A DNA stretch of 64,000 nt from Pseudocoprococcus catus (GCF_902381825.1 NZ_LR698973.1:1447358-1511357), one strand, 5' to 3'. Positions 8,594 to 17,302 are shown, numbered from the stretch's first letter. The notes: generated from the letters alone by a model not told the origin. Numbers and translations: made by a program.

Positions 8594-9549
8594 TACAGTA
8601 CCCCCTTCTTCAGCTTCAGGATATCCGTGAAGCTCTCAAGTCTCGTCTCCAGTCCGGCGGTACCATCCTGATTGTCCAAAACAATATTCAGAATCGGAAG
8701 TCCGGTGAACTTACGAATGATCATCTCATTCACCATAGAATCCGGTCCGCACGGAAATGCGCTGAGAAGAATCAGACCATCCACCTTGTCACGATGCATC
8801 TGGATACTGCCCATCAGTTCACGGCTCAGCTCCCACTTCAGCGTCTTTGATACCTTCGTACTCTGCTTCAGTGCTTCCTTACGATCTACAACATCTGCGC
8901 GGATCGGCGTCACTTCCATACCCTTCAGGTAATCAATAACAGGCTGTCCGATGTAAGCATCGCCTAACACATAGCTGTGGGCAACGATCAATACCTTAAT
9001 ACCCTGTGACTTATACAAAGCTTCCTCTTCGTGAACCTTCTTCTTCCAGTCTTCACTTTCGTTCCTCTTCGCCCTCTTATAAGCCTTCTGTGCCGTCTTC
9101 CTATCATAGCCGAGGGCTGTTCCGAGATCCACAAAAGCCTTCTCTTCATCAATCTTCTGAAGGGCATCTACATTGTAGGCAACAAACTTCTGATCCGTAT
9201 TACGGAACACATTACAGACAACGTCATATAGTGATTCAAACTTCGTACACATATTCCGGTGCAGACCGAAATTGCTGATTCTCGGAACAAGAATATAATC
9301 ACACTTTCCGATCAGCGACTGAATATGGCCCAGATAAATCTTGGTGGAAAGACAGGCTTCATCAATTGCCAGTGTTGAGCCCGCTTCAATCATCGCTTTA
9401 TTGGTAGGCTTGCTGACAATACCCTTCATACCCAACGCTGAAAAAAATGACTTCCACAACACTTCATAACGATCATACAGCATCGCCCTTGGCAGTCCGA
9501 TCACAGGTGCCTTCACACTGATGGCTGCCGTACTGTTTCTTTCCTTCAT
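8593..9549 (-). CDS. Acyl-CoA dehydratase activase-related protein (DUF2229)
   Basis: A 318-residue protein paralogous in layout to its downstream neighbour: an N-terminal IGLPRAMLYD motif, IDEACLSTKIYLGHI and AFPCGPDSMVNEM cysteine motifs, and a C-terminal LDNQDGTAGLETRLESF that mirrors LTYDSQTSDTGLETRVEAF in the next gene. I placed the start at 9549, where AAAGGA is correctly spaced, rather than at an ATG nine codons upstream. It is first gene of the operon, behind a consensus promoter. It is probably one half of a heterodimeric cluster-containing reductase or dehydratase activated by the 6548-7519 product. Confidence 0.8.
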   Translation of the reverse strand: MKERNSTAAISVKAPVIGLPRAMLYDRYEVLWKSFFSALGMKGIVSKPTNKAMIEAGSTLAIDEACLSTKIYLGHIQSLIGKCDYILVPRISNFGLHRNMCTKFESLYDVVCNVFRNTDQKFVAYNVDALQKIDEEKAFVDLGTALGYDRKTAQKAYKRAKRNESEDWKKKVHEEEALYKSQGIKVLIVAHSYVLGDAYIGQPVIDYLKGMEVTPIRADVVDRKEALKQSTKVSKTLKWELSRELMGSIQMHRDKVDGLILLSAFPCGPDSMVNEMIIRKFTGLPILNIVLDNQDGTAGLETRLESFTDILKLKKGVL

Positions 9550-9635
9550 CTCTATATCCTTTCTGTGTATGCACATCTAAAATTCATTTCACTTTTTCTT
9601 TGCGTCAGCGGCCTTTTCCGCCTCCTGCACACTAT

Positions 9636-9664
9636 ATTATCATTTTAATGAAACGTAATGTCAA
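9636..9664 (-). promoter_or_regulatory. Promoter of the activase/dehydratase operon
   Basis: TTGACA (9664-9659) and GATAAT (9641-9636) on the minus strand with a 17-bp spacer. The transcribed leader of roughly 75 nt contains a small GC-rich hairpin (GCGG..CCGC). Confidence 0.65.
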
Positions 9665-9770
9665 CATACGATTTTCACCATTTGTCGCATACATTTTACT
9701 GACATTTCCCGACTGTTTTTTCTTATGATTTTTTCTTGAAAAATATCTGTTTTCATAAATTCAGAGCACA

Positions 9771-9808
9771 GAAAAGCTGATGCCTTATTCTCTGTGCATC
9801 AGCTTCTC
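9771..9808 (-). terminator. Hairpin terminator after the NAGK-like gene
   Basis: Stem AAGCTGATGC/GCATCAGCTT, followed on the minus strand by TTTTC. The U-tract is short, so termination may be partial. Confidence 0.5.
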
Positions 9809-9867
9809 TTATTGCTTATCAATACGCTTTGTGTCCTATGTATAATCCCGGCAAAGTCCGTCCGATA

Positions 9868-10611
9868 TTACTTTGCAGCGGCCGCTCTCTTCTTCAATTC
9901 ATGTGGATAATAATGTTCTTTGTCAGGCATAATCACTGTACCCACGCCGATAATACTGAAAATCTCCACCAACAGCGCATGGGCCATCTTTGATCCCAGA
10001 ATATGCACCCTCGGCACCCCCTGCTCAATCATCTGAAGGGCATAGGTCACTTTCTGAAGCAGTCTGCCCTCAAACTTTCCTGCTACATACATCTTGACCA
10101 CCTCATCACAGGTCATCTGTGAAATAATATGGCCTTCATCATCTCTGATGCCGTCTTCTTTGCCCAGAAAAAGCACCTTCTCTGCACCGGTTGACACGGC
10201 AATTTCCTTCGCAGCCTCTTCCGGCAGAATCGGTGTGTCCTCATTGTCAATATCATTCGGCGTAATAACCGGAATATAATCATTGTCCAGTGTCATATGA
10301 ATAGTCTGCAGATCGATACCGCAGATACCCACTGCCTTTACCCCGCAGAATTCAATCATCTTGGCAATACGTTTGTTCTCACGGAATTTGTCATGTCCCA
10401 TCTTGGTATCGTGAACAACAATCGGACGCATACCGATGGATTTCATCAACGCAATGTCACGCATAACTTCCTGTTCTTCCTCATCGGTCAGGATATTGCT
10501 GCATCCGAAACTGATAATAATAATCTTCTGGTTAAAATCTCTGATATATGGCAGAGAATCTACTAGAATCTGTGCCTTATCTTCTATTTCATGGTATAAA
10601 TTATGATCCAT
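9868..10611 (-). CDS. Divergent acetylglutamate kinase-like protein (amino-acid kinase fold)
   Basis: A 247-residue amino-acid-kinase-family protein most like N-acetylglutamate kinase in overall pattern (GVKAVGICGID, DNDYIPVITPNDID, EEAAKEIAVSTGAEKVLFL, GRLLQKVTYALQMIEQGVPRVHIL). Several catalytic features are absent. The N-terminal VIKxGG lysine is replaced in IIIISFGCS (Ser34), the VVHGGG substrate loop reads VVHDTKMGH, and the SDVxG aspartate motif reads GKEDGI. The later lysine in LLQKV is kept. No arginine genes are adjacent. It may be a regulatory or binding protein rather than a kinase. The ATG lies downstream of AAGAGGATAAGAA. Confidence 0.7.
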   Translation of the reverse strand: MDHNLYHEIEDKAQILVDSLPYIRDFNQKIIIISFGCSNILTDEEEQEVMRDIALMKSIGMRPIVVHDTKMGHDKFRENKRIAKMIEFCGVKAVGICGIDLQTIHMTLDNDYIPVITPNDIDNEDTPILPEEAAKEIAVSTGAEKVLFLGKEDGIRDDEGHIISQMTCDEVVKMYVAGKFEGRLLQKVTYALQMIEQGVPRVHILGSKMAHALLVEIFSIIGVGTVIMPDKEHYYPHELKKRAAAAK

Positions 10612-10863
10612 TTCTTATCCTCTTTTCATACTTACGGATTCTATGGGCGAATGTTCGCATTAATCTGCTGTGCCTCATTCTCCCTGTCCTGTCCACCAAT
10701 GCATTCCGGCCGCAGAACATACATTATCATTATACCCATATTTTGTATAAAATTGCAATACAAATACATACCCCTTCCCAAAATTCTGTGGTACAATGTT
10801 ACTGTTCAGCGCCGGTCATCACCGTTCCGAACTATCCTATTAAAATGATCCAGGAGGATTCCC

Positions 10864-12168
10864 ATGAATATATATGAAGTACAACCGATTTTTAGCCATC
10901 CGACACATCCTTTTGAGCTGACCATCGATGCGCCGGGTTCCAAAAGCATTACCAACCGCGCTCTGATGCTGGCTGCCCTTGCCAATGGTGAAACGCTGCT
11001 GAAAGGCGCCCTGTTCAGTGACGATTCCAGGCACTTCCTGCAGTGTTTAAAGGATCTTGGTTTTGATGTCGTGGTTGATGAACCGGCCCATACCGTTCGC
11101 GTCACAGGTCTTGGCGGCCGCATCCCGAAAGAAACAGCCGCTATCAATGTTGGAAGTGCCGGAACCGCTGCCCGTTTCCTGACAGCCATGCTGGGCTGTG
11201 CCAAAGGTGTCTGGCATCTGGATGCTTCCGAACAGATGAAGAAGCGTCCCATGGCTGCCCTTTTAAACACTTTAACAGATCTGGGCTGCCGCATTGACTG
11301 CCATGAAAAGGAAGGCTATTTTCCTTTTACCATCTATTCAGAAGGTATCACCGCTTCAGAGGCCACTGTAGATATCGGCGACAGCAGTCAGTTCTTAAGT
11401 GCCCTTCTCATGGCCGCTGTGATGATGGATCATGATTTTGCCATTCATATCACCGGCAATCATGGTTTTTCCTATATTCATATGACCACCGCCATGATGC
11501 GTCAGTTTGGTGTCGAAATTTCTGTTTCTGACGATCAGACATGGCGAATCCCGGGAAATGCCGCTTATCAGTCACAGGATTATCAGATTGAACCGGATGT
11601 ATCAGCTGCCGCCTATTTCTACGGCATGGCTGTCCTCTCCGGCGGCAATGTCCTTGTCCGACACGTTCACTTTGATTCCCTGCAGGGAGATGTGGCACTG
11701 CTTCGCACCTTCGAGAAAATGGGCTGCAGTGCTGAGGATACACCGGAAGGTATCCGTCTGACCGGTCCTGCACAAGGCAGACTCCACGGCATCGATATCG
11801 ATATGAGCAGCTTTTCCGACCAGGCTTTGACCATGGCTGCTATTGCGCCATTTGCCGACAGTCCGACTTTTATCCGCGGCATCGGCCATATCCGTCTTCA
11901 GGAAAGTGACCGCATGGCTGCGATCGTGGAAAATCTTTCCCGTATGGGTATCCATGCAGCAATTCAAGGCAATGATATCTATATTGAACCCGGCACCCCG
12001 CATGCGGCCACCATTGAAACCTATGACGACCACCGTGTGGCCATGGCCTTCTCACTGACGGGACTTCGCACACCGGGTATCATCATCAGTAACCCGCTTT
12101 GCTGCCGGAAAACATTTGAAAATTATTTTGACGTACTGGATGCGATCTGTCGAAACTATCTGAAATAA
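10864..12168 (+). CDS. aroA: 3-phosphoshikimate 1-carboxyvinyltransferase (EPSP synthase)
   Basis: A 434-residue enzyme of the shikimate pathway that transfers enolpyruvate from PEP to shikimate-3-phosphate. It carries the S3P-binding DAPGSKSITNRALML motif (residues 23-37), the PEP-binding NVGSAGTAARFLTAMLG segment (about 96-112), LQESDRMAAI, and the terminal DDHRVAMAFSL. GSAGTA with an alanine after glycine departs from the class I NAGTA motif. Length is typical. GGAGG precedes the ATG. It stands alone, with no other aro gene in the window, and is followed by a strong terminator. Confidence 0.95.
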   Translation: MNIYEVQPIFSHPTHPFELTIDAPGSKSITNRALMLAALANGETLLKGALFSDDSRHFLQCLKDLGFDVVVDEPAHTVRVTGLGGRIPKETAAINVGSAGTAARFLTAMLGCAKGVWHLDASEQMKKRPMAALLNTLTDLGCRIDCHEKEGYFPFTIYSEGITASEATVDIGDSSQFLSALLMAAVMMDHDFAIHITGNHGFSYIHMTTAMMRQFGVEISVSDDQTWRIPGNAAYQSQDYQIEPDVSAAAYFYGMAVLSGGNVLVRHVHFDSLQGDVALLRTFEKMGCSAEDTPEGIRLTGPAQGRLHGIDIDMSSFSDQALTMAAIAPFADSPTFIRGIGHIRLQESDRMAAIVENLSRMGIHAAIQGNDIYIEPGTPHAATIETYDDHRVAMAFSLTGLRTPGIIISNPLCCRKTFENYFDVLDAICRNYLK

Positions 12169-12194
12169 TTTTTGCACACATTTATCATCCAACC

Positions 12195-12240
12195 AAAAAG
12201 GAAGCGACCAAAATCCGCAGATTCTGATCGCTTCCTTTTA
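12195..12240. terminator. Bidirectional terminator after aroA
   Basis: Arms AAAAAGGAAGCGA and TCGCTTCCTTTT with a 20-nt loop; lies between convergent aroA and glmS. Confidence 0.85.
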
Positions 12241-12348
12241 TTTTATTTACTTTAACATATTTACTTCGACATAAGACAGATTCACCATACAAAATTGATT
12301 TCAAGCCGAAAGACAAACCATTGGTCGGTATGCCGGGCTCTAAACACT

Positions 12349-14169
12349 TTATTCCACTGTAACAACTTTTGCCAGGTTTCTTGGCTTATCAACATCCAGA
12401 CCTCTGTCCATGGATACATAATATGCCAGCAGCTGCAGTGCTGCTGAGGCAGGGAATGCCATTGCCACATCATCCATGGCAGGAAGCGTGAACACATGTG
12501 TATAATCTGCATCTGCCAGATCAATGCCGTCCTTAACCAGTACCACAACACTTGCACCGCGGGACTGAACCTCTCTGATGTTAGAAAGCTCCTTATCGCG
12601 GACACGTTCCTGCGTTACAAGGGCAACAACCGGTGTCTTCTCTGTGATCAGTGCAATTGTACCATGCTTTAATTCGCCGGATGCATAAGCTTCTGTATGA
12701 ATATAAGAAACTTCCTTCAGCTTCAGTGCGCCTTCAAGAAGGATGGCATAATCAAGACCACGACCCAGCATGAAAGCATCTTTGGCTTCCAGAAGGCCTC
12801 TGGCAATGTGATGCATCTCTTCTTTTCTGTCCAGTACCTGCTGAATGGCATCCGGAGCCTGCATCAATGCATCAACAAAAGCTTTTTCCTGTTCTTCATT
12901 GAATGCACCTCGCACAACAGCCATACGGCCGATTAAGGCAAATAAAGCTGCCATCTGTGTTGTATAAGCCTTTGTACTTGCAACAGCAATCTCAGGACCT
13001 GCATAAGTGTACATGACATAATCACTTTCACGGGCGATAGAAGAACCCTTTACATTGATCACAGCAATACTCTTCGCGCCCTGGCTTCTTGCATACTTCA
13101 GCGCTTCCAGTGTGTCAATGGTTTCACCGGACTGGGAAATTGCCAGAACCAATGTCTTGTCATCAATGACAGGATCCATATACATAAACTCAGATGCGTA
13201 TTCCACATCCATATGCATACGAAGGATTGAACGTATCAGAGACTGTGCAACCAGACCGGCATGCATTGCTGTACCGCATGCTACCACGCAGACACGTTCA
13301 CAGTTCTTCAGAACATCATCCGGCACACCGTCTGCTTCCAGAGAAATGCGTCCATCCACATATCTAGGTGCCAGTGTTGCCTTGATCGCTTCCGGCTGTT
13401 CCATGATTTCTTTCTCCATATAGAATGGATAGTTGCCTTTGCCTGCTCTTGTTGTATCCCAGTCAATATCCAGGAATTCTGCCTCGCAAAGTTCATTCTT
13501 CATATTATAAACACGGATGTCATCTGTATGCAGTTCAACGACGTGATATTCAGGAACTACCATATAGCTTGTTGCCTGACCGCCAAGAGCAGCCACATCA
13601 GATGCCAGCATGGTACCGTCTTCACGATAAGCGGCAACGATTGGGCTGACATTACGGATAGCAAAAATCACATCCGGGATATCATCAAAAATAACCACAA
13701 GGGCAAAAGTACCTTTCAGGCATTTCACTGTCTGGAAAAGTGCTTCGTGCGGATCACCTGTATAAAAACGGTTCAATACCGCAGCAACAACTTCACTGTC
13801 TGTATCAGAAATCAGTTCATCCGCCAGGCCAAAATGATCCTTCAGCTCTTCATAATTCTCAATAATACCATTGTGAACCAATGTGACACGTCCTGCACGA
13901 TGCGGATGTGCATTCACATCGCTGACACCGCCATGGGTTGCCCAACGTGTATGACCAATACCGCAAATACCATTCACCGGATTAGCCTTCCATACCTTTT
14001 CAAGGTCTGCTACTCTTCCGGCACGCTTACGGATCTGCACTTGGCCGTTTGTCTCATCAACAATTGCCATACCGGCACTGTCATAACCACGATACTCCAG
14101 CAGTTCCAATGCATCAAGAATCTGCTTTGCAACACTCTGTTTACCTGTATAACCTACTATTCCACACAT
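12349..14169 (-). CDS. glmS: Glutamine-fructose-6-phosphate aminotransferase (isomerizing)
   Basis: A 606-residue enzyme making glucosamine-6-phosphate, the first committed step to UDP-GlcNAc and peptidoglycan. Cys2 (MCGIVGY) is the glutaminase nucleophile, GHTRWATHG and GIIENY belong to the N-terminal nucleophile domain (1-240), and two SIS sugar-isomerase domains follow (about 285-600; SQSGETIDTLEAL, ASTKAYTTQ). The chain ends with DKPRNLAKVVTVE, matching the universally conserved terminus. Expression is predicted to be controlled by the glmS ribozyme immediately upstream (14268-14415). Confidence 0.97.
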   Translation of the reverse strand: MCGIVGYTGKQSVAKQILDALELLEYRGYDSAGMAIVDETNGQVQIRKRAGRVADLEKVWKANPVNGICGIGHTRWATHGGVSDVNAHPHRAGRVTLVHNGIIENYEELKDHFGLADELISDTDSEVVAAVLNRFYTGDPHEALFQTVKCLKGTFALVVIFDDIPDVIFAIRNVSPIVAAYREDGTMLASDVAALGGQATSYMVVPEYHVVELHTDDIRVYNMKNELCEAEFLDIDWDTTRAGKGNYPFYMEKEIMEQPEAIKATLAPRYVDGRISLEADGVPDDVLKNCERVCVVACGTAMHAGLVAQSLIRSILRMHMDVEYASEFMYMDPVIDDKTLVLAISQSGETIDTLEALKYARSQGAKSIAVINVKGSSIARESDYVMYTYAGPEIAVASTKAYTTQMAALFALIGRMAVVRGAFNEEQEKAFVDALMQAPDAIQQVLDRKEEMHHIARGLLEAKDAFMLGRGLDYAILLEGALKLKEVSYIHTEAYASGELKHGTIALITEKTPVVALVTQERVRDKELSNIREVQSRGASVVVLVKDGIDLADADYTHVFTLPAMDDVAMAFPASAALQLLAYYVSMDRGLDVDKPRNLAKVVTVE

Positions 14170-14267
14170 AATTTTTCCTCACTATCTATATCTTTACGTA
14201 TCGGACTGTCTGCACAGTTCCGATACTTCTTATAATCACTTCGTCATTTCATTCTTAATAATATGAC

Positions 14268-14415
14268 TTATCAGTTCCCGTTATATTGTTTTTGTTTTGC
14301 AGTTGCCTGCATATTTGTCAATATATACGCACCGGGCTGTACGAAAGGGCATCCGCCGAATCTTCGATCACCCTTCTCCTCGTTAACCGGATCACTCCGG
14401 TACATGGCGCTTAAA
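14268..14415 (-). ncRNA. glmS glucosamine-6-phosphate-activated ribozyme/riboswitch
   Basis: In the glmS 5' leader, on the minus strand, the conserved elements occur in order: the cleavage site A/GCGCC (scissile bond near 14411/14410), a short P2 hairpin (CCGGagtgatCCGG), the core TTAACGAGGAG, ATCGAAG and TTCGGCGGATGCC, then the P3/P4 region. They match the glmS ribozyme consensus, in which glucosamine-6-phosphate triggers self-cleavage and message decay. The exact 3' boundary is approximate. Confidence 0.92.
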
Positions 14416-14464
14416 GAAAAAATTATGGTGAATCCATCTATCCAATTGTCAAAGTTTCTTTTGT

Positions 14465-14493
14465 ATACTATAACAAGTCAGCTGTTTTGTCAA
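14465..14493 (-). promoter_or_regulatory. Probable promoter of the glmS transcript
   Basis: Minus-strand TTGACA (14493-14488), then TAGTAT at 17 bp spacing (or TATAGT at 15 bp). It sits about 55 nt upstream of the ribozyme cleavage site. Confidence 0.55.
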
Positions 14494-14544
14494 GTTTTCT
14501 CTTCATCTGCAGACCTGATTTCGGCGCACTTCCCTGATATTATC

Positions 14545-15078
14545 CTAAGCAAACATCTGCACCACCCAATAAATTGCTCCCAGTACCCAGCTGGTGACAA
14601 TGCCGTACAGGATCACCGGGCCTGCAATGGTAAATATCTTGCAACCCACACCAAAAACTTCTCCTTCAGCTTTAAATTCCAGTGCACATGCTGCCACCGA
14701 ATTGGCAAAGCCTGTAATCGGCACCAGATAGCCCGCACCGGCAAATTTTGTGATGGGCCCCACCCAGTTCAGACATGTCAGGATCACACTGATCAATATT
14801 AACGACAGCGTTGTATATCCTGACACCTCATCCTTCATAAGTCCCATACTGCCGTACCAATCCGAAAACATCTGCCCGATAACGCAAATGAAGCCTCCGC
14901 TAACAAATGCTTTCAGCATATTTAAAAGGCAGTTATGTTTCGGTGTTACCTGTTTCACGTAATCATTATATCGTTTATCCCGCCTCTTCCTGGCAGCCTG
15001 TTTTTCATCTTCCATCCGTTTTTCACTTTTTGTTTGTTTTTCATTTTTTGTCTGCTTTTCACTTTCCATCTGTTTCAT
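14545..15078 (-). CDS. spoVAC: Stage V sporulation protein AC, with repeat-rich N-terminus
   Basis: A 177-residue SpoVAC, a component of the inner spore membrane channel that moves dipicolinic acid into and out of spores. The family core runs from about residue 45 (PKHNCLLNMLKAFVSGGFICVIGQ) through four membrane segments, including the LNWVGPITKFAGAGYLVPITGFANSV region. The first 35 residues are an unusual charged extension built from near-identical hexapeptides (SEKQTKN, EKQTKSE), encoded by an 18-bp tandem repeat. It sits behind spoVAB. No spoVAD or spoVAE is adjacent, unlike many spore formers. Confidence 0.9.
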   Translation of the reverse strand: MKQMESEKQTKNEKQTKSEKRMEDEKQAARKRRDKRYNDYVKQVTPKHNCLLNMLKAFVSGGFICVIGQMFSDWYGSMGLMKDEVSGYTTLSLILISVILTCLNWVGPITKFAGAGYLVPITGFANSVAACALEFKAEGEVFGVGCKIFTIAGPVILYGIVTSWVLGAIYWVVQMFA

Positions 15079-15156
15079 TCACACCTTTCTTCTGATCAAT
15101 CAGTATCCCGCCTCCATATTCTTCAATCTATACCTGCTTTTATTTTATACTGGCAT

Positions 15157-15573
15157 TTATGTCAATATGAAATACCACATCCAGGCCCCCAGTGTTTTGC
15201 CGACGGCCATCCAGAAAATGACGACACCGATGCCCTGACGGATACCGATTCTTTTGAAAAACACCGGCAACGCATCCAGCACCTCTGCAATCGCTCCGAT
15301 CAGACACCCGATAAATATCCCGACCAGAAGGCCTGCTGCACCTGCCAGAAACATCCCTGCCGGTATTTTTACTGCTGTATCTGTCAGCCAGACTGCATTA
15401 CCAAGCGCACCACCCAGCACAAACATCCATTCATACCATCCGCCATAGGCCGTCGTGTGAGTGATCGTCATTAACCGATGGGGAATTCCCGTAATTACAA
15501 GGAAGGTAAACAATCCCGCCGCCACTGCGATTCCGCCCGACATACCGATCCCCCATAAAATCAATGCCTTCAT
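15157..15573 (-). CDS. spoVAB: Stage V sporulation protein AB
   Basis: A 138-residue, very hydrophobic protein with about four membrane segments, matching SpoVAB, part of the SpoVA dipicolinate channel. Family-typical features are AAGLFTFLVITGIPHRLMTITHT near residue 20, YEWMFVLGGALGN, and GCLIGAIAEVLDALPVFFKRIGI. I chose the ATG at 15573, preceded by GGAGGAAC, over the more upstream TTG/ATG options, because the upstream residues are not hydrophobic and lack a ribosome site. It lies 69 bp after murE and 78 bp before spoVAC. Confidence 0.85.
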   Translation of the reverse strand: MKALILWGIGMSGGIAVAAGLFTFLVITGIPHRLMTITHTTAYGGWYEWMFVLGGALGNAVWLTDTAVKIPAGMFLAGAAGLLVGIFIGCLIGAIAEVLDALPVFFKRIGIRQGIGVVIFWMAVGKTLGAWMWYFILT

Positions 15574-15614
15574 TTTCTTTGTTCCTCCATTAAAACTTTT
15601 TCTGCAGCCTTCTA

Positions 15615-15644
15615 AATACATCGTTATTTCGAAAATGATGTATT
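15615..15644. repeat. Inverted repeat with TTTCGAAA core at the murE stop
   Basis: AATACATC and GATGTATT are perfect 8-bp arms around a 14-nt centre containing TTTCGAA. The stop codon of murE lies in one arm. A 13-bp block from it (GTTATTTCGAAAA) recurs at 30609-30621 just after the ATP-grasp gene stop. Function is unknown; it could be an operator or mRNA-processing site. Confidence 0.5.
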
Positions 15645-17166
15645 AGTCAAGATCCGCCAGGATTTCCTGCGCAATTTTTCTTTCATTGAACGGCAAATAG
15701 TCTCCTTTGATCTCCTGATATTGTTCATGGCCCTTTCCAGCCAGGATCAAAATATCTCCCGGCCGTCCCTGTGCCAGCATAAACCGCATGGCTTCTTTAC
15801 GATCAACCATCATTTGATATTGTCCCTTTGTTTCCTTCATTCCCTCCTCAATTGTCTGCATAATCCGCTCCGGTTCCTCATATCTTGGATTATCCGATGT
15901 AATCACTGTAAAGTCTGCATATTTTCCTGCCACACAGCCCATCTCTCTGCGCCTTGCTGCTGATCTGCCTCCGCCGCATCCGAAAAGAACCCACAGTTGT
16001 CTCGGATGATACCGGCGCATCGTCTCCAGTATATTTTTCAGACTCATGGCATTATGGGCATAATCAATCAGAAGCAGATATCCCCTGTCATTGTCAATAA
16101 CTTCCACCCTTCCGGGAACACGGATTGTCTTCAGTGCTTTTCGGATAATCTCCTGATCAATACCATAGTGTCTGCATACGGTGATTGCCGCCACTGCATT
16201 ATAAACAGAAAACTCCCCCGGTGCTGATACTGCATATTCTTCCCCATTGACTTTAAAAAATGTACCTAATTGTCCGTTACGGTTGACTAACATTATATCT
16301 GAAGCCTGAACATCCGCTTTTTGCCTACAGCTATAGGTACAAACCTGACATGAGGCATCTTTAAATATTTCCCTATAATAGGGATCATCTATGTTGCCGA
16401 TCCCAAAGCAGCACTTTTGAAACAGCAGACTTTTATAATGCGCATATTCCGCCATATCTTTATGTTCTTTCGGGCCGATATGATCTCTTCCAAGATTCGT
16501 AAAAACCCCCACATCAAATAAAATGCTATCCGAGCGGTGAAGTTTTAATCCTTGAGAAGAGACTTCCATCACTGCAAAACGGCATCCGCTGTCTGCCATT
16601 TTTCTCAGATAACGCTGAATATCAATCGCCTCCGGTGTTGTCCGCTCCGCCCGTTTTTTCTCTTCACCAATCTCATAATCTATTGTGCCCAGAAGGCCCG
16701 TTTTATACCCGGCGGCTTCCAGAATATCCCGGATCATAAACGTTGTGGATGTTTTTCCCTTTGTGCCGGTAATCCCGATCACTTTTAATTCCTTTGACGG
16801 ATAACGATAAAAAGCTGCTGCCGCCCAAGCTGCTGCTTCTCGCGTATTTTGCACAGATACAATCGTCATTTGCTCAGGCAGCTTCAGTTCCCCATATGCG
16901 GATGTCTTTTTCTCAGCCTGCTTCAGATTTCCATGCACGGATGCCGACTTCTTCCAGAAAGCCTCTTCAACCAGGCATGCTGCTGCTCCTCTCTCTGCTG
17001 CTTCTTGAATATATTGATGGCCATCCTGCTCCATACCCTTAATGCAGATGAACAGGCTGTTATTTGTTACCTCTTTCGAACACATTGCAATGGATGCTAT
17101 ATCAGTATCCCAGCTGCCCTGACACAATACTGCCGGAATCCTTTCAAACAATGCTTTCAAAATCAT
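15643..17166 (-). CDS. murE: UDP-N-acetylmuramoyl-tripeptide synthetase (MurE), diaminopimelate-type motif
   Basis: A 507-residue Mur ligase that adds the third amino acid to UDP-MurNAc-L-Ala-D-Glu. The N-terminal UDP-binding domain contains CSKEVTNNSLFICIKG; the central ATPase has GITGTKGKTSTTFM (about residue 140); and HNAMSLKN, GCGGGRSAARR and the specificity motif DNPRYEEP follow. DNPR is the pattern associated with meso-diaminopimelate selection. An extended Lys/Gln-rich insert (about residues 75-105) lies before the ATPase domain. A second, more divergent MurE is encoded at 28991-30535. It is immediately followed by spoVAB and spoVAC. Confidence 0.9.
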   Translation of the reverse strand: MILKALFERIPAVLCQGSWDTDIASIAMCSKEVTNNSLFICIKGMEQDGHQYIQEAAERGAAACLVEEAFWKKSASVHGNLKQAEKKTSAYGELKLPEQMTIVSVQNTREAAAWAAAAFYRYPSKELKVIGITGTKGKTSTTFMIRDILEAAGYKTGLLGTIDYEIGEEKKRAERTTPEAIDIQRYLRKMADSGCRFAVMEVSSQGLKLHRSDSILFDVGVFTNLGRDHIGPKEHKDMAEYAHYKSLLFQKCCFGIGNIDDPYYREIFKDASCQVCTYSCRQKADVQASDIMLVNRNGQLGTFFKVNGEEYAVSAPGEFSVYNAVAAITVCRHYGIDQEIIRKALKTIRVPGRVEVIDNDRGYLLLIDYAHNAMSLKNILETMRRYHPRQLWVLFGCGGGRSAARRREMGCVAGKYADFTVITSDNPRYEEPERIMQTIEEGMKETKGQYQMMVDRKEAMRFMLAQGRPGDILILAGKGHEQYQEIKGDYLPFNERKIAQEILADLD

Positions 17167-17302
17167 GACATAACTCCAAAAATGGGGTTATACTATATTA
17201 TGTTTCAGAATGATGTTTGACTCACTTCCAATGTAAGTGTATATTTCCATATTTATACATTTTTTTATGCATTTCATGTCCTATAGGCTTTATTCCATTA
17301 AA

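Noticed and set aside
13261-14235. 324-codon plus-strand open frame
   Set aside because: It is antisense to glmS and its ribozyme; Cys/His/Ile-rich composition typical of a shadow frame, and no ribosome site.
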